Notes under the pieces: model-generated | Told to the model about the DNA's origin: nothing | What the model saw: only the letters and a program-made list of their open reading frames with translations | Databases searched by the model: none | Shown here: positions 34,802-47,245 of the stretch, in pieces | Layout: every line of letters starts with the position of its first letter | Numbering within the stretch: the first letter of the stretch is position 1 | Source: an uncultured Prevotellaceae bacterium | Lineage (GTDB): Bacteria; Bacteroidota; Bacteroidia; Bacteroidales; Bacteroidaceae | NCBI GenBank assembly: GCA_946402905.1 | Contig: CAMIYC010000003.1 | Location: 1-64,000, forward strand | Direction: 5' to 3' | DNA: 64,000 nt | Program-made: the position numbers and the translations under genes

Positions 34802-36448
34802 TTAGAAATTATAGTTATACGACATGGTGAAGCCCCGGCTTGCCGGCACGTAGCGGCAGACGCCGCCCGAGCAGTTGTAGCCAGCGCGTGTGCGGCCGTA
34901 TCCCACCTGCAGGCGGTGTGCACCGGCGTTGAAGGTGATCAGTCCCTGATAGTAGTGTACGTCGGTCTCGCCACAGTTGTACATATCCGACACGGTGAAC
35001 ATGAAATGCGGCAGCACAGAGAGCTCCAGCAGCCCGTACACCCAGTCGCCCTCGTCGTCCTTGGTAGACAGGTACTGGGCTTCGCCACGCAGGGTCAGCT
35101 TGTTGTTGATGCGGTATTTGGCGTCGGCCACGAAGATGTCGGAGTGGATCATGCCTCCCTCGCCCTCTACGATGGTCTTGTTGTAAAACTGATTCATGTA
35201 CATCAGGTTGAGCTTGAAGTCGCGCGACAGCTTCTTCTCGATCTGCACGTTCAGGTCCTGGTAATACATGCGGTCGCCCCACTTCCAGAAGTCGGAGGTG
35301 TAGCCGTCGGTGCCGGCGTCGGTGCCGAGAGGCATGTCGACCGTCTGATGGTCGATGGCGTGCACGTGCGAGTAGTTGAGTTTCACGCTGGTGCCGTATT
35401 TTCCGCCGAGCAGGGTCTTCTTCTTAAACGTATAGCCCAGCTCTGCCTGGTAGGCCCACTCGCCGTCAGGGCGTGTGGCGTAGGGATAGAGGGCGGCCAG
35501 TGCATAGGTATGGTCCATGGTGAACGCCGGCAGGTGGTTGAGGAACGACGAGGTGCCGTTCATCGACCTGCGGCTGCGAAACGACATGTTGTCGCTGCGC
35601 TTGGCCTGCACCAGTGCGCTCATGCCGCGCTTGGAATAGGAGGCCGAGAGCATGGCCACGTTACCTTTGCGGTAGATATAGCCGTTGTCGAAAGAGGGGT
35701 CCTGAGTCTTCTGGGCATACTCTGCCAGCAGGCCGAAGTTGCCCTGCTGCAGGTGTGCCCTCACGTCGAAGGCGTTGACATTCTCGGGCATGTTGAGCTT
35801 GTGGGTGGCATCAGCGTATATGTCTTCCGTGCGCTCATGCTTGTTCACCACCGAGGCGCCAAGGGTCAGGTAGGTGCCGTGGTCTTGCATGGCCTGCGAC
35901 CAGTCGGAGATGCTCAATTCGATATCGCCGCCCGATACCAGGGCGTCGTTGTAGCTCCAGTAGCGCCGCTGGTATCCCGACAGTGCTTTCAGTCGCACGC
36001 CCTTGACGGGTTTGGCCACCACACGTGCGCCCAGGAGCGAGTTGTCGATACCCAGGCTGCGCTCCTCGTAGGTGCGCAGGATGAATCCGCTGCCAAACTG
36101 CTCATAGAAGTTGCCCAGGGTTATCTCCAGTTGGTCGATGTGCATCTTGGCGTAGATATTGGCCAGGCCCCAGCCCTTGAAGTCGTTCTCATAACCGGGC
36201 AGGGGGAAACGCATGAATTCCACGCGGGCTCCCACGTCTACGCATTTGCTCATCATGTGCAGGTCGGCATAGGTGTTGGTCAGCCCCCACTCGTCCGACT
36301 TGGCGGCTCCAATCTTCTCATCCTCCTGTGGCAGCAGCACATCACTCTGGATGCTCCCCGTGAAGGTGACCTTGTTGTCATCCTGGGCAGGGACCGCCGT
36401 CGACGCCGAGAGGAGGGCGATGATAAAAAGACTCTTGCGTATCATCAT
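34802..36448 (-). CDS. DUF6029 family outer membrane beta-barrel protein
   Basis: A 548-residue exported protein with signal peptide (MIRKSLFIIALLSASTAVPA) and alternating aromatic-rich strands ending in MSYNYNF, a typical outer membrane barrel terminus. The N-terminal part (FTGSIQSDVLLPQEDEKIG, GNFYEQFGSGFILRTYEERS) matches DUF6029, found next to TlpA-like and Omp28 genes in Bacteroidetes. Function is unknown; a porin-like or extracytoplasmic redox partner role is only contextual. It overlaps the TlpA-like gene by four bases. Confidence 0.82.
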   Translation of the reverse strand: MMIRKSLFIIALLSASTAVPAQDDNKVTFTGSIQSDVLLPQEDEKIGAAKSDEWGLTNTYADLHMMSKCVDVGARVEFMRFPLPGYENDFKGWGLANIYAKMHIDQLEITLGNFYEQFGSGFILRTYEERSLGIDNSLLGARVVAKPVKGVRLKALSGYQRRYWSYNDALVSGGDIELSISDWSQAMQDHGTYLTLGASVVNKHERTEDIYADATHKLNMPENVNAFDVRAHLQQGNFGLLAEYAQKTQDPSFDNGYIYRKGNVAMLSASYSKRGMSALVQAKRSDNMSFRSRRSMNGTSSFLNHLPAFTMDHTYALAALYPYATRPDGEWAYQAELGYTFKKKTLLGGKYGTSVKLNYSHVHAIDHQTVDMPLGTDAGTDGYTSDFWKWGDRMYYQDLNVQIEKKLSRDFKLNLMYMNQFYNKTIVEGEGGMIHSDIFVADAKYRINNKLTLRGEAQYLSTKDDEGDWVYGLLELSVLPHFMFTVSDMYNCGETDVHYYQGLITFNAGAHRLQVGYGRTRAGYNCSGGVCRYVPASRGFTMSYNYNF

Positions 36449-36933
36449 TTCACCAGTTCTCGCACTTTCTCAATCAGTTCTTCCTCTGCGCCCTCGGTAT
36501 AGCCGTTGTGCTTATACACGATGTTGCCCTTGCCGTCGACGATCAGCACGTATGGGATCATCTGTATGCCCAGTGCGCGCTTCAGGTCGCTATTGGGATC
36601 GAGCAACACCTCATAGGGCCATCCGTGGTTGTCTACCAGTGGCTTCACCTTGTTGATGTTCTGGGCCTGGTCGATGGATACGGCGATGAGTTTCACGCCG
36701 GTCTCCTCCACCCACTCGTCATACACCTCGCTGATGGCGGTCAGCTCGCGGTTGCAGGGCTTGCACCAGGTGGCGAAGAAGTCGATGATGATCGGCTTGC
36801 CGTTGTTGCTCAGGGTGTCGGTGCGGATGGTCTTGCCGTCCATGGTCTTAAGGGTCACTGCCGGCAGCTGTGCGCTGGCGGTGGTCACGATGCCCAGCAG
36901 GGCAACGATGATTGCAAACAATGATTTTTTCAT
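36445..36933 (-). CDS. TlpA-like thioredoxin family protein
   Basis: A 162-residue periplasmic thioredoxin-fold protein. The start complementary to 36931-36933 gives a signal peptide (KKSLFAIIVALLGIVTTASA). The active site is DFFATWCKPCNRELTAI near residue 59, and the cis-Pro loop is IQMIPYVLIVDGKG. TlpA/ResA-type proteins reduce periplasmic disulfides. It heads the operon with DUF6029 and Omp28, and a TACCTTTG -7 box lies at 36984-36977. Confidence 0.92.
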   Translation of the reverse strand: MKKSLFAIIVALLGIVTTASAQLPAVTLKTMDGKTIRTDTLSNNGKPIIIDFFATWCKPCNRELTAISEVYDEWVEETGVKLIAVSIDQAQNINKVKPLVDNHGWPYEVLLDPNSDLKRALGIQMIPYVLIVDGKGNIVYKHNGYTEGAEEELIEKVRELVK

Positions 36934-36976
36934 ATACGTATTTATCTTAGGTTTCGATATTTCTGCTGCTTCGCAG

Positions 36977-36984
36977 CAAAGGTA
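36977..36984 (-). promoter_or_regulatory. Putative -7 element for the TlpA-DUF6029-Omp28 operon
   Basis: On the minus strand TACCTTTG followed by C lies 44 bp before the start. The 575-bp gap 36934-37508 between divergent units otherwise shows no gene; a second -7 box for the plus strand is at 37352-37359. Confidence 0.5.
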
Positions 36985-37351
36985 ATATGAAAAATCTACA
37001 GAACCACATAAAAATCTCATTTTTTACATATTTTTGTGATTTTCGTGCATTTTGGGCTTTTTTGCATACGAATTGATTCTTTCCTCTTCATTTCATCAAC
37101 CACTCCTATTGCGCAATGACGAAACCAGGCAAAGTGTCATCTCCTCATTGACAAACTCCTGATTTGTATCATGCGAACAGATAAAATCATAACTGAAAAT
37201 CAGCCACTTTAAGGCGAAACTTTGCCAATTATCCCCATTTCGTTCAATTTTTTCCTTTTCTCGATGTTACATGAATTTTGTATTTTGTATCGCACATGCA
37301 AACTGCCAAATTTATGAAACACAAGAAGATGTAAGAAATTGTTACGCGGCA

Positions 37352-37359
37352 TAACTTTG
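37352..37359 (+). promoter_or_regulatory. Putative -7 element for the 942-residue secreted protein
   Basis: TAACTTTG followed by C is an exact -7 match. It implies a leader of about 140 nt before the ATG at 37509. No standard TTTG lies 19-21 bp upstream, so activity may need another factor. Confidence 0.5.
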
Positions 37360-37508
37360 CAGCCGGAATTATTTTCATGCCACAATCAAATGGGCGATAT
37401 TTTCCAGCATCCTCGCCGAAATCAAGCACGCCCTGATTCCCATCGGGCAGGAACCGACTACAGAAAAAAATCTATCAAAAAATATAAACTAATAAATTAA
37501 CTCAAAAA

Positions 37509-40337
37509 ATGAAAAGACTATTTACATTTTTGATTTTGCTAATGGCACTCACGGGGAGTGTCTGGGGAGTTAGCTATACATGGTTCCCCGAATCAACCCA
37601 TTCAATGACAGGGTCCGGCAATGGCCCCCATGAATTTACTCAGAAAATATGGTGGCACGATGATGGTGCCGGTCAACACGGGGCATTACCTGACGATTGG
37701 GCTTATAGGGATTTTGATTTCTATTCCACTGTCATATCAGGTGACCTGAATGTCACTTTCCTTGGCTCACATAATGAGAATGGCACATATTTAGGTGGAC
37801 TAAAAGTACAATTCACTGGCACAAAAGGAACCATAGAGATTACTGCCGTCAACGAAGGAAAGCATGATGGCAACAGATATGAGTGTAAATATATCCTATA
37901 TTATAACAGCTACAACAAAAAGTGGGATTTCAATTCTAAATACTTAGAATTGCAGGAAACCAATGAGCATTGGAATGGCCCCACCAACTTAATAAACAGA
38001 GATGGTTCTTCAGAGACAAGACAGTATTACCCGTATAAATATACCGTCGATAGTGGCACAGACGCGACTTATTTCTTTAAAAACATACCCGAAGGCCTGA
38101 AGTTCCAGGCAGACAATGAGAAATTTGGCTGTAATGACCCACATGATGGCGATGGCACCGAGCGGTATAACCGTTATGTCGCTTTTGGACAAGGTAGTTC
38201 AATTACCATACCGGCATCCGAACTGCAAAAATGTGAGAATCCTCGTATCCGCATTAAAATGACCCGCGCGGGGGATGCGCGTCACCTGACCATTCAAAAC
38301 GGAAAAGACGCTTTAGGGCAAAACATCACAAGTGATTATGTCATCGGCGGCAGTCAATGGAGAGACTACAATACCTATAAAGATAACAACTACCGGGGCG
38401 AATACCATTTCAGCGTTCAGGATAAGAATCAAGATTTCAAAATTACCACTACCTCTGGAGACTGGCTCCTGCTTCTCTATGTGGAATTATACGATTCAAA
38501 GGATTTGATCACAGAGAACTCCATACTGGGCGACACCTATCAGCTGTTGAATAACGGCCAATACGACAACGCCAACTATGGACAGGAAGGTGCGAAAGGA
38601 ACTTATTATCTTCACTATTATGGCATGGGAGAGCGGGCTTCACTTGACTATTCTACTATCACCACCACTGGCACCGTCACATACGATGAGAATCGGTTTA
38701 AGAGCATCGACGCCTTCAATACCGTATATCAATCAAAGGTTGGTGAATTTGGAACTTTCCGTATGCGGCTGAATTGCTATTCGTATAACAACAGCGACAA
38801 TGAACATTATTGCACCGATTACGCTTATCGCACCCAGTCTGTCGGATACCTGCAATACAAACATTATCCTTATACATGGGATTTCACAGATGTAAAAACC
38901 TATTCTTCTGATGGAATGGCGACAGAAGACGGCTACAAGAACAACACCAATCTCTTCAAGGACCAGTCGGATTTCACAAGAAACCAATGGGAGAGCATAT
39001 CCGACGGCATAGGGCATCGCCTGGCAGTCGACGCGGGCCACAATGTGCTCTTCTGCGGTGGCAGTCAATTGTGGTATGGCAATACCATCATCCCAGAGAC
39101 AGCGGGGCTGGGATTCACGCCCGTCAATTATGACGCAGCCTACAATGATGCCATGACATTCACATCTGAGGGGCTTTCTATAGCCCAGGATATCCGCAGC
39201 TGGTGGCTTTGGAGAATCACTGTACCACAGGTCTCCAGTCAAGATGTCATATATGTAAGGGCACACAGACTGCCACAGCAAAATGTGCCCAATCCTCTTT
39301 ATAACAAACCCAATTATCCTGGTCAGCCAGAAAGAATAGACATACCCTTCTACAATGCAGGTTACTATTATGGCGATGCCAATAATGAGACTTCCTCTTC
39401 CGCTTTTGCCACAGAAGGGAATGTGCCGAAAATGTATAATGTCGTAGGTGATGATTCTGGCGATGTCATCTATGTCATCCCAGGTAATTCTACCACCTCA
39501 AATGTCACCCTCTTCTTCTCAGGTGTCACCATCAAGAAAATCGCTGTGTCTGAAGACCCCAAACGTGTCAATAAATACGGTTGGGCCACAGAGAGCCGCA
39601 ATCGCGTGATCGACCCCGAACTCACTGCTTATATGACGGGATATCCTTTCGAGGCTTATGTGGTGACAGGAGCTAACACTGCAGAAAAGACAGTGACGCT
39701 GGAGCGCGTGAACCTCCAAAACAAAGTGATGAAAAAGGCTTATATCGACGAGCCCCAAAACAGGAATGGCGATGACGAAAAAGAGGCTTATATCATACAT
39801 AACACTAATAACAAAGAGGTGAAAATCATCAATGACGGCTTCCATCTGTTTGTGCCCGACATGCACGACTACTTGAAAGGAAATGAAGGAAATGGCAATA
39901 AAAAGAGCACTAAGGATATGTCGGGAAGTCTTTTGCTCACTAAACTTAACCCCGGAACTGTGCAGCAGACCGCAAACGGCAAAACCAACTACGTACTGAC
40001 CTATCAGGTGACTGACGATGCCGACAATAATAATCAGAATGTCGGTGTGGATGAGTATGACAAAGGCTATGTAGGCTTCTTCAAAGTGCGAAACAATGGT
40101 GTCACCAGCCCTGGAAACCAAGGCTACCTGCCCGTCAATACGAATGCCAGTGTTGATAAGTTCAGACTCGTATTCGTCGATGAGGAGGAGACAAGCGGTA
40201 TCACGACTCCGCAAACAGCAACTATCCTTTCTGCTCAGCAGAATGTATATTACAACCTCAACGGCCAGAGACTGAATGGAACCCCGTCTCAAGCGGGCAT
40301 CTATATCGTCAACGGGAAGAAAGTGTTCATCAAATAA
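37509..40337 (+). CDS. Large secreted protein with C-terminal sorting-like end, function unknown
   Basis: A 942-residue protein with a signal peptide (KRLFTFLILLMALTGSVWG). The body is rich in Asn, Asp, Tyr and Gly and has repeated short beta-like motifs (YYNSYNKKWDFNSKY, FYNAGYYYGDANNETSSS). The last 40 residues (NVYYNLNGQRLNGTPSQAGI to the Lys-rich end) resemble the short terminal domains that end many Prevotella surface proteins and act with the type IX system or as cell-surface anchors. The gene is visibly AT-richer than its neighbours. I do not recognise a catalytic domain. A 65-residue acidic protein follows after 25 bp. Confidence 0.7.
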   Translation: MKRLFTFLILLMALTGSVWGVSYTWFPESTHSMTGSGNGPHEFTQKIWWHDDGAGQHGALPDDWAYRDFDFYSTVISGDLNVTFLGSHNENGTYLGGLKVQFTGTKGTIEITAVNEGKHDGNRYECKYILYYNSYNKKWDFNSKYLELQETNEHWNGPTNLINRDGSSETRQYYPYKYTVDSGTDATYFFKNIPEGLKFQADNEKFGCNDPHDGDGTERYNRYVAFGQGSSITIPASELQKCENPRIRIKMTRAGDARHLTIQNGKDALGQNITSDYVIGGSQWRDYNTYKDNNYRGEYHFSVQDKNQDFKITTTSGDWLLLLYVELYDSKDLITENSILGDTYQLLNNGQYDNANYGQEGAKGTYYLHYYGMGERASLDYSTITTTGTVTYDENRFKSIDAFNTVYQSKVGEFGTFRMRLNCYSYNNSDNEHYCTDYAYRTQSVGYLQYKHYPYTWDFTDVKTYSSDGMATEDGYKNNTNLFKDQSDFTRNQWESISDGIGHRLAVDAGHNVLFCGGSQLWYGNTIIPETAGLGFTPVNYDAAYNDAMTFTSEGLSIAQDIRSWWLWRITVPQVSSQDVIYVRAHRLPQQNVPNPLYNKPNYPGQPERIDIPFYNAGYYYGDANNETSSSAFATEGNVPKMYNVVGDDSGDVIYVIPGNSTTSNVTLFFSGVTIKKIAVSEDPKRVNKYGWATESRNRVIDPELTAYMTGYPFEAYVVTGANTAEKTVTLERVNLQNKVMKKAYIDEPQNRNGDDEKEAYIIHNTNNKEVKIINDGFHLFVPDMHDYLKGNEGNGNKKSTKDMSGSLLLTKLNPGTVQQTANGKTNYVLTYQVTDDADNNNQNVGVDEYDKGYVGFFKVRNNGVTSPGNQGYLPVNTNASVDKFRLVFVDEEETSGITTPQTATILSAQQNVYYNLNGQRLNGTPSQAGIYIVNGKKVFIK

Positions 40338-40362
40338 TACGAACTAAATAAAGCAAAAAGAC

Positions 40363-40560
40363 ATGAAAAAACTATATATTCAACCGATCACAGAATGCGT
40401 AAACGTACGTCTGAAAGGATCCGTTCTTGATGACACTTTGCCCATGGGCAACGCATCTGAATACGCCACTACCATGTGGGGCAATGAAAACAACGCATGG
40501 GACGACGAAGATGACAATGCCGCTTTCGCCCCGAGCACCAACAACCTCTGGGATGAGTGA
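40363..40560 (+). CDS. Small acidic protein co-encoded with the 942-residue surface protein
   Basis: A 65-residue protein with no signal peptide. The N-terminus (KKLYIQPITECVNVRLKGSV) resembles a recurring Prevotella family of short proteins that start MKK-Y-I-P-E. The C-terminal half is strongly acidic and Asn/Trp-rich (WGNENNAWDDEDDNAAF). The spacing to the preceding gene suggests one transcript, and a terminator at 40662-40694 follows. Function is unknown; possible roles are a chaperone, a surface adaptor or a secreted peptide precursor. Confidence 0.65.
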   Translation: MKKLYIQPITECVNVRLKGSVLDDTLPMGNASEYATTMWGNENNAWDDEDDNAAFAPSTNNLWDE

Positions 40561-40661
40561 AAAATATGAAAGATGACACGATGGATAGATAATCATCTTC
40601 CAACCACTCATCCACTCAAAAACATAGAAAAACATAAACATTATTCATTATTCCCTTCTGG

Positions 40662-40694
40662 AATCCCCATGACTGTGAAGCCATGGGGATTTTT
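40662..40694 (+). terminator. Rho-independent terminator after the small acidic gene
   Basis: AATCCCCATG (40662-40671) pairs perfectly with CATGGGGATT (40682-40691), 10-bp stem and 10-base loop, followed by TTTC. Confidence 0.85.
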
Positions 40695-40737
40695 CGTGCC
40701 GAGAAAGCAAGGATGCAGCACATGCGCCACCGAAAAA

Positions 40738-40775
40738 CGGGCGGAAACCACTCCGAAAGAGTCGGTTTCCGCCCG
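40738..40775 (-). terminator. Rho-independent terminator of the GH operon
   Basis: CGGGCGGAAACC (40738-40749) pairs with GGTTTCCGCCCG (40764-40775), a perfect 12-bp stem with a 14-base loop. On the minus strand it is followed by TTTTTCGG, ending the transcript that finishes with the GH51 gene. Confidence 0.85.
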
Positions 40776-40801
40776 AAATATAAAAGTCGTTTGATGTTCT
40801 C

Positions 40802-42733
40802 TTAGAAGCTCACCACCATGAAGGCGCGTGCCGGCACCTCCGTATTGAGCACATTGCCATCAGCCTGGATGGAGGTGGTGACCGGAGCAATCTGCTCAGG
40901 ACGTCCCACCAGGTTCTGACTGCCCATGTCACCCTTGAGCAGGATACACTTGCCGGCGCCCAGTGCTTTCACACCCTTGAAGGTGACACTCACCTTCTGA
41001 GGCTGGTCGGCAGAGTTGACCAACTTCACGATGCATTTCTTGGCATCCTTGTCGTAGACGGCGCTGGCATAAAGACCGCCGGCACCCGTGACGGGCTTGC
41101 CGTCCTCGGTCAGCTTCAGCACGTTGGTGCCCTTGTTGGTGCCATAGAGCATCTGCACATACCAGTTGGCAGAGCGCGCACTCTTCAGGTTGTCAAACCA
41201 GATGAGGTCGGGTTTCCACTGCCAGCCCTCAACATGAGCGAAGAGCGGGGCATACGTGGCCTGCCACACGATGTCGGCATTGCGCTCCAGGCCGGTCATG
41301 AAGGCAGCCTCGGAGAGTGCAGCCTCCCAGTTGTTGTACTCACCCTTGCCGTGGGCGGCATACTCACCGGCGAAGACCTTCGGCCCCTTGCGGTCGTAAT
41401 TGTCGTAGCGGGCCGCATTGTCAAAGAACCACTGCGGTGGTTTGTAGTAGTGCTCGTCGACGAGATCCACCTTCAGGCGTTTCATCTCCTGCCAGCCATA
41501 GTCGAAGTCCTTGCCGTCGGCAGAGGGTCCGCTCGTGCCGCACACCTTGATGTTGGGATACTTGGCGCGGATGGCCTTGACAAACTTCTCCAGGCGCGGG
41601 GGATACAGCTCACCCCACTGCTCGTTGCCCACACCGATCTGCTTGAGGTTGAAAGGCTGCGGATGACCCATATCAGCACGCAGCTTGCCCCACTTCGTGG
41701 TCACGTCGCCATTGGCAAACTCGATCAGGTCGAGGGCATCGTCGATATAAGGCTGCAGGTCGTCGACAGCCACATGGGCGTCTTCGGTACGGTTTTGGAA
41801 CTGGCATGCCAGACCACAGCTCACCACTGGCAGGGGCTCGGCACCAATCTCCTCGGAGAGGATGAAGAACTCATAGAATCCCAGTCCGTAGGTCTGGAAA
41901 TAGTTGGGATACATACGATGGGCGAAGGTGTAGTTCCAGCGGTTCTCGTTGAGCGGGCGGTTCTCCACCTGTCCTACGGAGTTTTTCCACTGATAGCGGG
42001 TCTCCAGGTCGGTTCCCTCGACGATACATCCGCCCGGGAAACGGAAGATGCCGGGATGCAGGTCGGCCAGGTCTTTCACCAGGTCGGCACGCAGGCCGTG
42101 CCAGTTGTCGGAGGGGAAGAGCGACACATGGTCGAGGTCCACACCCTCGGCGGTCTCGAGGAAGATGCGCATCAGACCCTTCTGTTCGGTCACGCTCGGT
42201 GTGACCGAGGCGGTGTATTTTTTCCAGTCGCGGCTGTCGATGGTGATACGCTCGCGACCCACAATCGTATTGCGAGAGTCGACCAGTTCCACGCGGATGC
42301 GGGCGGGCTTGCTGCCAGCATCGTGCAGACGGGCGTAGACGGAGAAGTCGTAGCGCAGGCCCTTCTTAAGACCCATGCCGAAGAAGCCACGGTTTTCCAG
42401 GCCGGTACGCTTCTCGATGTGTCCGGAGTCGCCCAGCACCACATAGTGGGGGTTGCGGTCGAAGGCAGGGCGCACCTGGCTCACCTGCACATTGCCAAAC
42501 ATATTCCACCCCATCAGGCGGTCGGGAAACTCAAACGAGCGGTTCTCTACCATCTCGGCATACAGACCGCCGTCGGCGCCGAAGTTAATGTCCTCGAAGA
42601 AGATTCCATACATAGTAGGTTGAATCACTGCGCCAGGCTTCTTAGCCTGAACAACTAGCTGTCGCTGGGCACTGGCCGTCAGCCCGAAGGCCGAGGCCAT
42701 TACCAGCAAGAATAGAACTTGTAATTTTCTCAT
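40802..42733 (-). CDS. Alpha-L-arabinofuranosidase, glycoside hydrolase family 51
   Basis: A 643-residue exported enzyme (signal peptide MRKLQVLFLLVMASAFGL and onward to SAQ). GH51 releases arabinose from arabinan or arabinoxylan. An N-terminal carbohydrate-binding-like region (residues about 30-190, DSRDWKKYTASVTPSV) precedes the TIM barrel. The acid/base Glu is in KQIGVGNEQWGELYP near residue 370 and the nucleophile Glu in KVFAGEYAAHGKG near residue 455. The C-terminal beta domain ends VPARAFMVVSF. It is the last gene of a minus-strand carbohydrate operon and is preceded by a 9-bp array at 42775-42828. Confidence 0.93.
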   Translation of the reverse strand: MRKLQVLFLLVMASAFGLTASAQRQLVVQAKKPGAVIQPTMYGIFFEDINFGADGGLYAEMVENRSFEFPDRLMGWNMFGNVQVSQVRPAFDRNPHYVVLGDSGHIEKRTGLENRGFFGMGLKKGLRYDFSVYARLHDAGSKPARIRVELVDSRNTIVGRERITIDSRDWKKYTASVTPSVTEQKGLMRIFLETAEGVDLDHVSLFPSDNWHGLRADLVKDLADLHPGIFRFPGGCIVEGTDLETRYQWKNSVGQVENRPLNENRWNYTFAHRMYPNYFQTYGLGFYEFFILSEEIGAEPLPVVSCGLACQFQNRTEDAHVAVDDLQPYIDDALDLIEFANGDVTTKWGKLRADMGHPQPFNLKQIGVGNEQWGELYPPRLEKFVKAIRAKYPNIKVCGTSGPSADGKDFDYGWQEMKRLKVDLVDEHYYKPPQWFFDNAARYDNYDRKGPKVFAGEYAAHGKGEYNNWEAALSEAAFMTGLERNADIVWQATYAPLFAHVEGWQWKPDLIWFDNLKSARSANWYVQMLYGTNKGTNVLKLTEDGKPVTGAGGLYASAVYDKDAKKCIVKLVNSADQPQKVSVTFKGVKALGAGKCILLKGDMGSQNLVGRPEQIAPVTTSIQADGNVLNTEVPARAFMVVSF

Positions 42734-42774
42734 AATTGGTTATGGTTGATAATAAAAAGATGTCTGTAACTTTT

Positions 42775-45971
<3,197 letters not shown>

Positions 45972-45990
45972 TCAAGAGCCATCTGGAGAT

Positions 45991-46017
45991 ACTAGTCCTA
46001 CTATATCTACTATAGAG
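45991..46017. repeat. 9-bp tandem array between GH105 and GH2 genes
   Basis: Three units: ACTAGTCCT, ACTATATCT, ACTATAGAG, ending four bases before the GH105 stop codon. A single TTGACAAG octamer precedes it at about 45952-45961. Confidence 0.6.
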
Positions 46018-46021
46018 CCTG

Positions 46022-47206
46022 TCAATGCTCTATCGCCCTCACATACTCACAGGCGGCGAGCAGGAAAGCCCCCACGCCGAAGTTGGCCTCGCTGTTGGCG
46101 TCGACCACCTGCCCGGGGATGGCTTTCTCGCCGATAGGCTGCACATAGCCTACCTTGCCGCTGGGCTGCAGGGCGGTCTTGGTGAGATAACGCCAGGCGC
46201 GCCGGATGACGGGCTTGAACTCCTTACGGGGCAGATAGCCGTTGTTCACGCCCCACAGCATGCCATAGGTGAAGAAGGCGGTGCCACTGGTCTCCGGGCC
46301 GGGGGCTTGCTGCGGATCCATCATCGAGCGGGTCCAGTAGCCCTCTTTCTGCTGCAGTCCGGCCACGGCACGGGCCAGGCGCACATATTTGTCGACGAAA
46401 AACTGATGATGCTTATACTCACGGGGCATGTCCTGCAGCACCTTGGCCAGGCCGGCAAGCACCCATCCGTCGCCACGGGCCCAAAAGTCTTTCTTGCCCG
46501 CCTCAGTCTTGTGTTTGGGATAGACATATTTGCCGTCGCGGAAGTAGAGCCCGGTCTCCGTGTCGAGCATGATGCTGTCGCAATAGCACAGGTTCTCATA
46601 GAGCTTGTCGAGGTAGCGCTCGTCGCCGGTCAGGCGATACATCTTCGTCATCACCGGCATCACCATATACAGGGCATCAGCCCACCACCAATAGTCGTGA
46701 GCCGCCGAGTAGGCCTCATATTCCATCACCTCCTTGGCGCGGCGGATGCGCTTGGCAGGGTCGCCGTGCGGCGGCACACGTTTCATACCTTTGGGGGCTG
46801 GCACATACTTGCCCATCGCCACCCAGTAAAGGTCGATGTAAGTCTGAAAACAGATCTGCCAGTCGCCGAAGAGCACATGCTGCTGACTCTCACCATAGTT
46901 TTTGTACAACCACTTGGAGGGGTCGGGCTCAGTGGCACCCATCCATTGATTGTGCTCGGCCCAACGCAGCGAATAGTCGAGATAGCGCGGCTCACCGGTC
47001 AGGAAATAGGCCTCCATATTGCCGGTATGATAGGCGGCATTGTCCCAGAACGAGCGCACCTCGGCGGGATGATTGCTCTGCCAGTAGGTGTTCACCTGGT
47101 CGATCAGGGCGATCACTTTGCGGGCTTTCTTCGTGTGCGTGTCTGCGGTCAGCGGCATCAGCACCGACAGCAGCAACAGAGATATCAGTATTTTTTTCAT
47201 CTTCAT
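46022..47206 (-). CDS. Glycoside hydrolase family 105 (unsaturated rhamnogalacturonyl hydrolase)
   Basis: A 394-residue enzyme with signal peptide (KKILISLLLLSVLMPLTA). GH105 removes unsaturated uronic acid from products of rhamnogalacturonan lyases. An (alpha/alpha)6 barrel is indicated by YHTGNMEAYFLTGEPRYLDY, HDYWWWADALYMVMPVMTKM with the catalytic Asp, DFWARGDGWVLAGLAKVLQD and ETSGTAFFTYGMLWGVNNGY. The WARGDGW motif is a family hallmark. It lies between DUF2264 and GH2 genes in one operon. Confidence 0.93.
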   Translation of the reverse strand: MKMKKILISLLLLSVLMPLTADTHTKKARKVIALIDQVNTYWQSNHPAEVRSFWDNAAYHTGNMEAYFLTGEPRYLDYSLRWAEHNQWMGATEPDPSKWLYKNYGESQQHVLFGDWQICFQTYIDLYWVAMGKYVPAPKGMKRVPPHGDPAKRIRRAKEVMEYEAYSAAHDYWWWADALYMVMPVMTKMYRLTGDERYLDKLYENLCYCDSIMLDTETGLYFRDGKYVYPKHKTEAGKKDFWARGDGWVLAGLAKVLQDMPREYKHHQFFVDKYVRLARAVAGLQQKEGYWTRSMMDPQQAPGPETSGTAFFTYGMLWGVNNGYLPRKEFKPVIRRAWRYLTKTALQPSGKVGYVQPIGEKAIPGQVVDANSEANFGVGAFLLAACEYVRAIEH

Positions 47207-47245
47207 CCAATTTCTATTCCATATTCTCTATTCTTCACTTCACCG

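Noticed and set aside
35000..36400. SusC/TonB-type identification of the DUF6029 barrel
   Set aside because: It lacks a plug domain and TonB box, and is far too short.
34916..36502. 528-codon open frame on the plus strand
   Set aside because: Antisense to DUF6029; no recognisable protein features.
37244..37429. 61-codon minus-strand frame
   Set aside because: No start context or homology impression; it covers the plus-strand -7 box.
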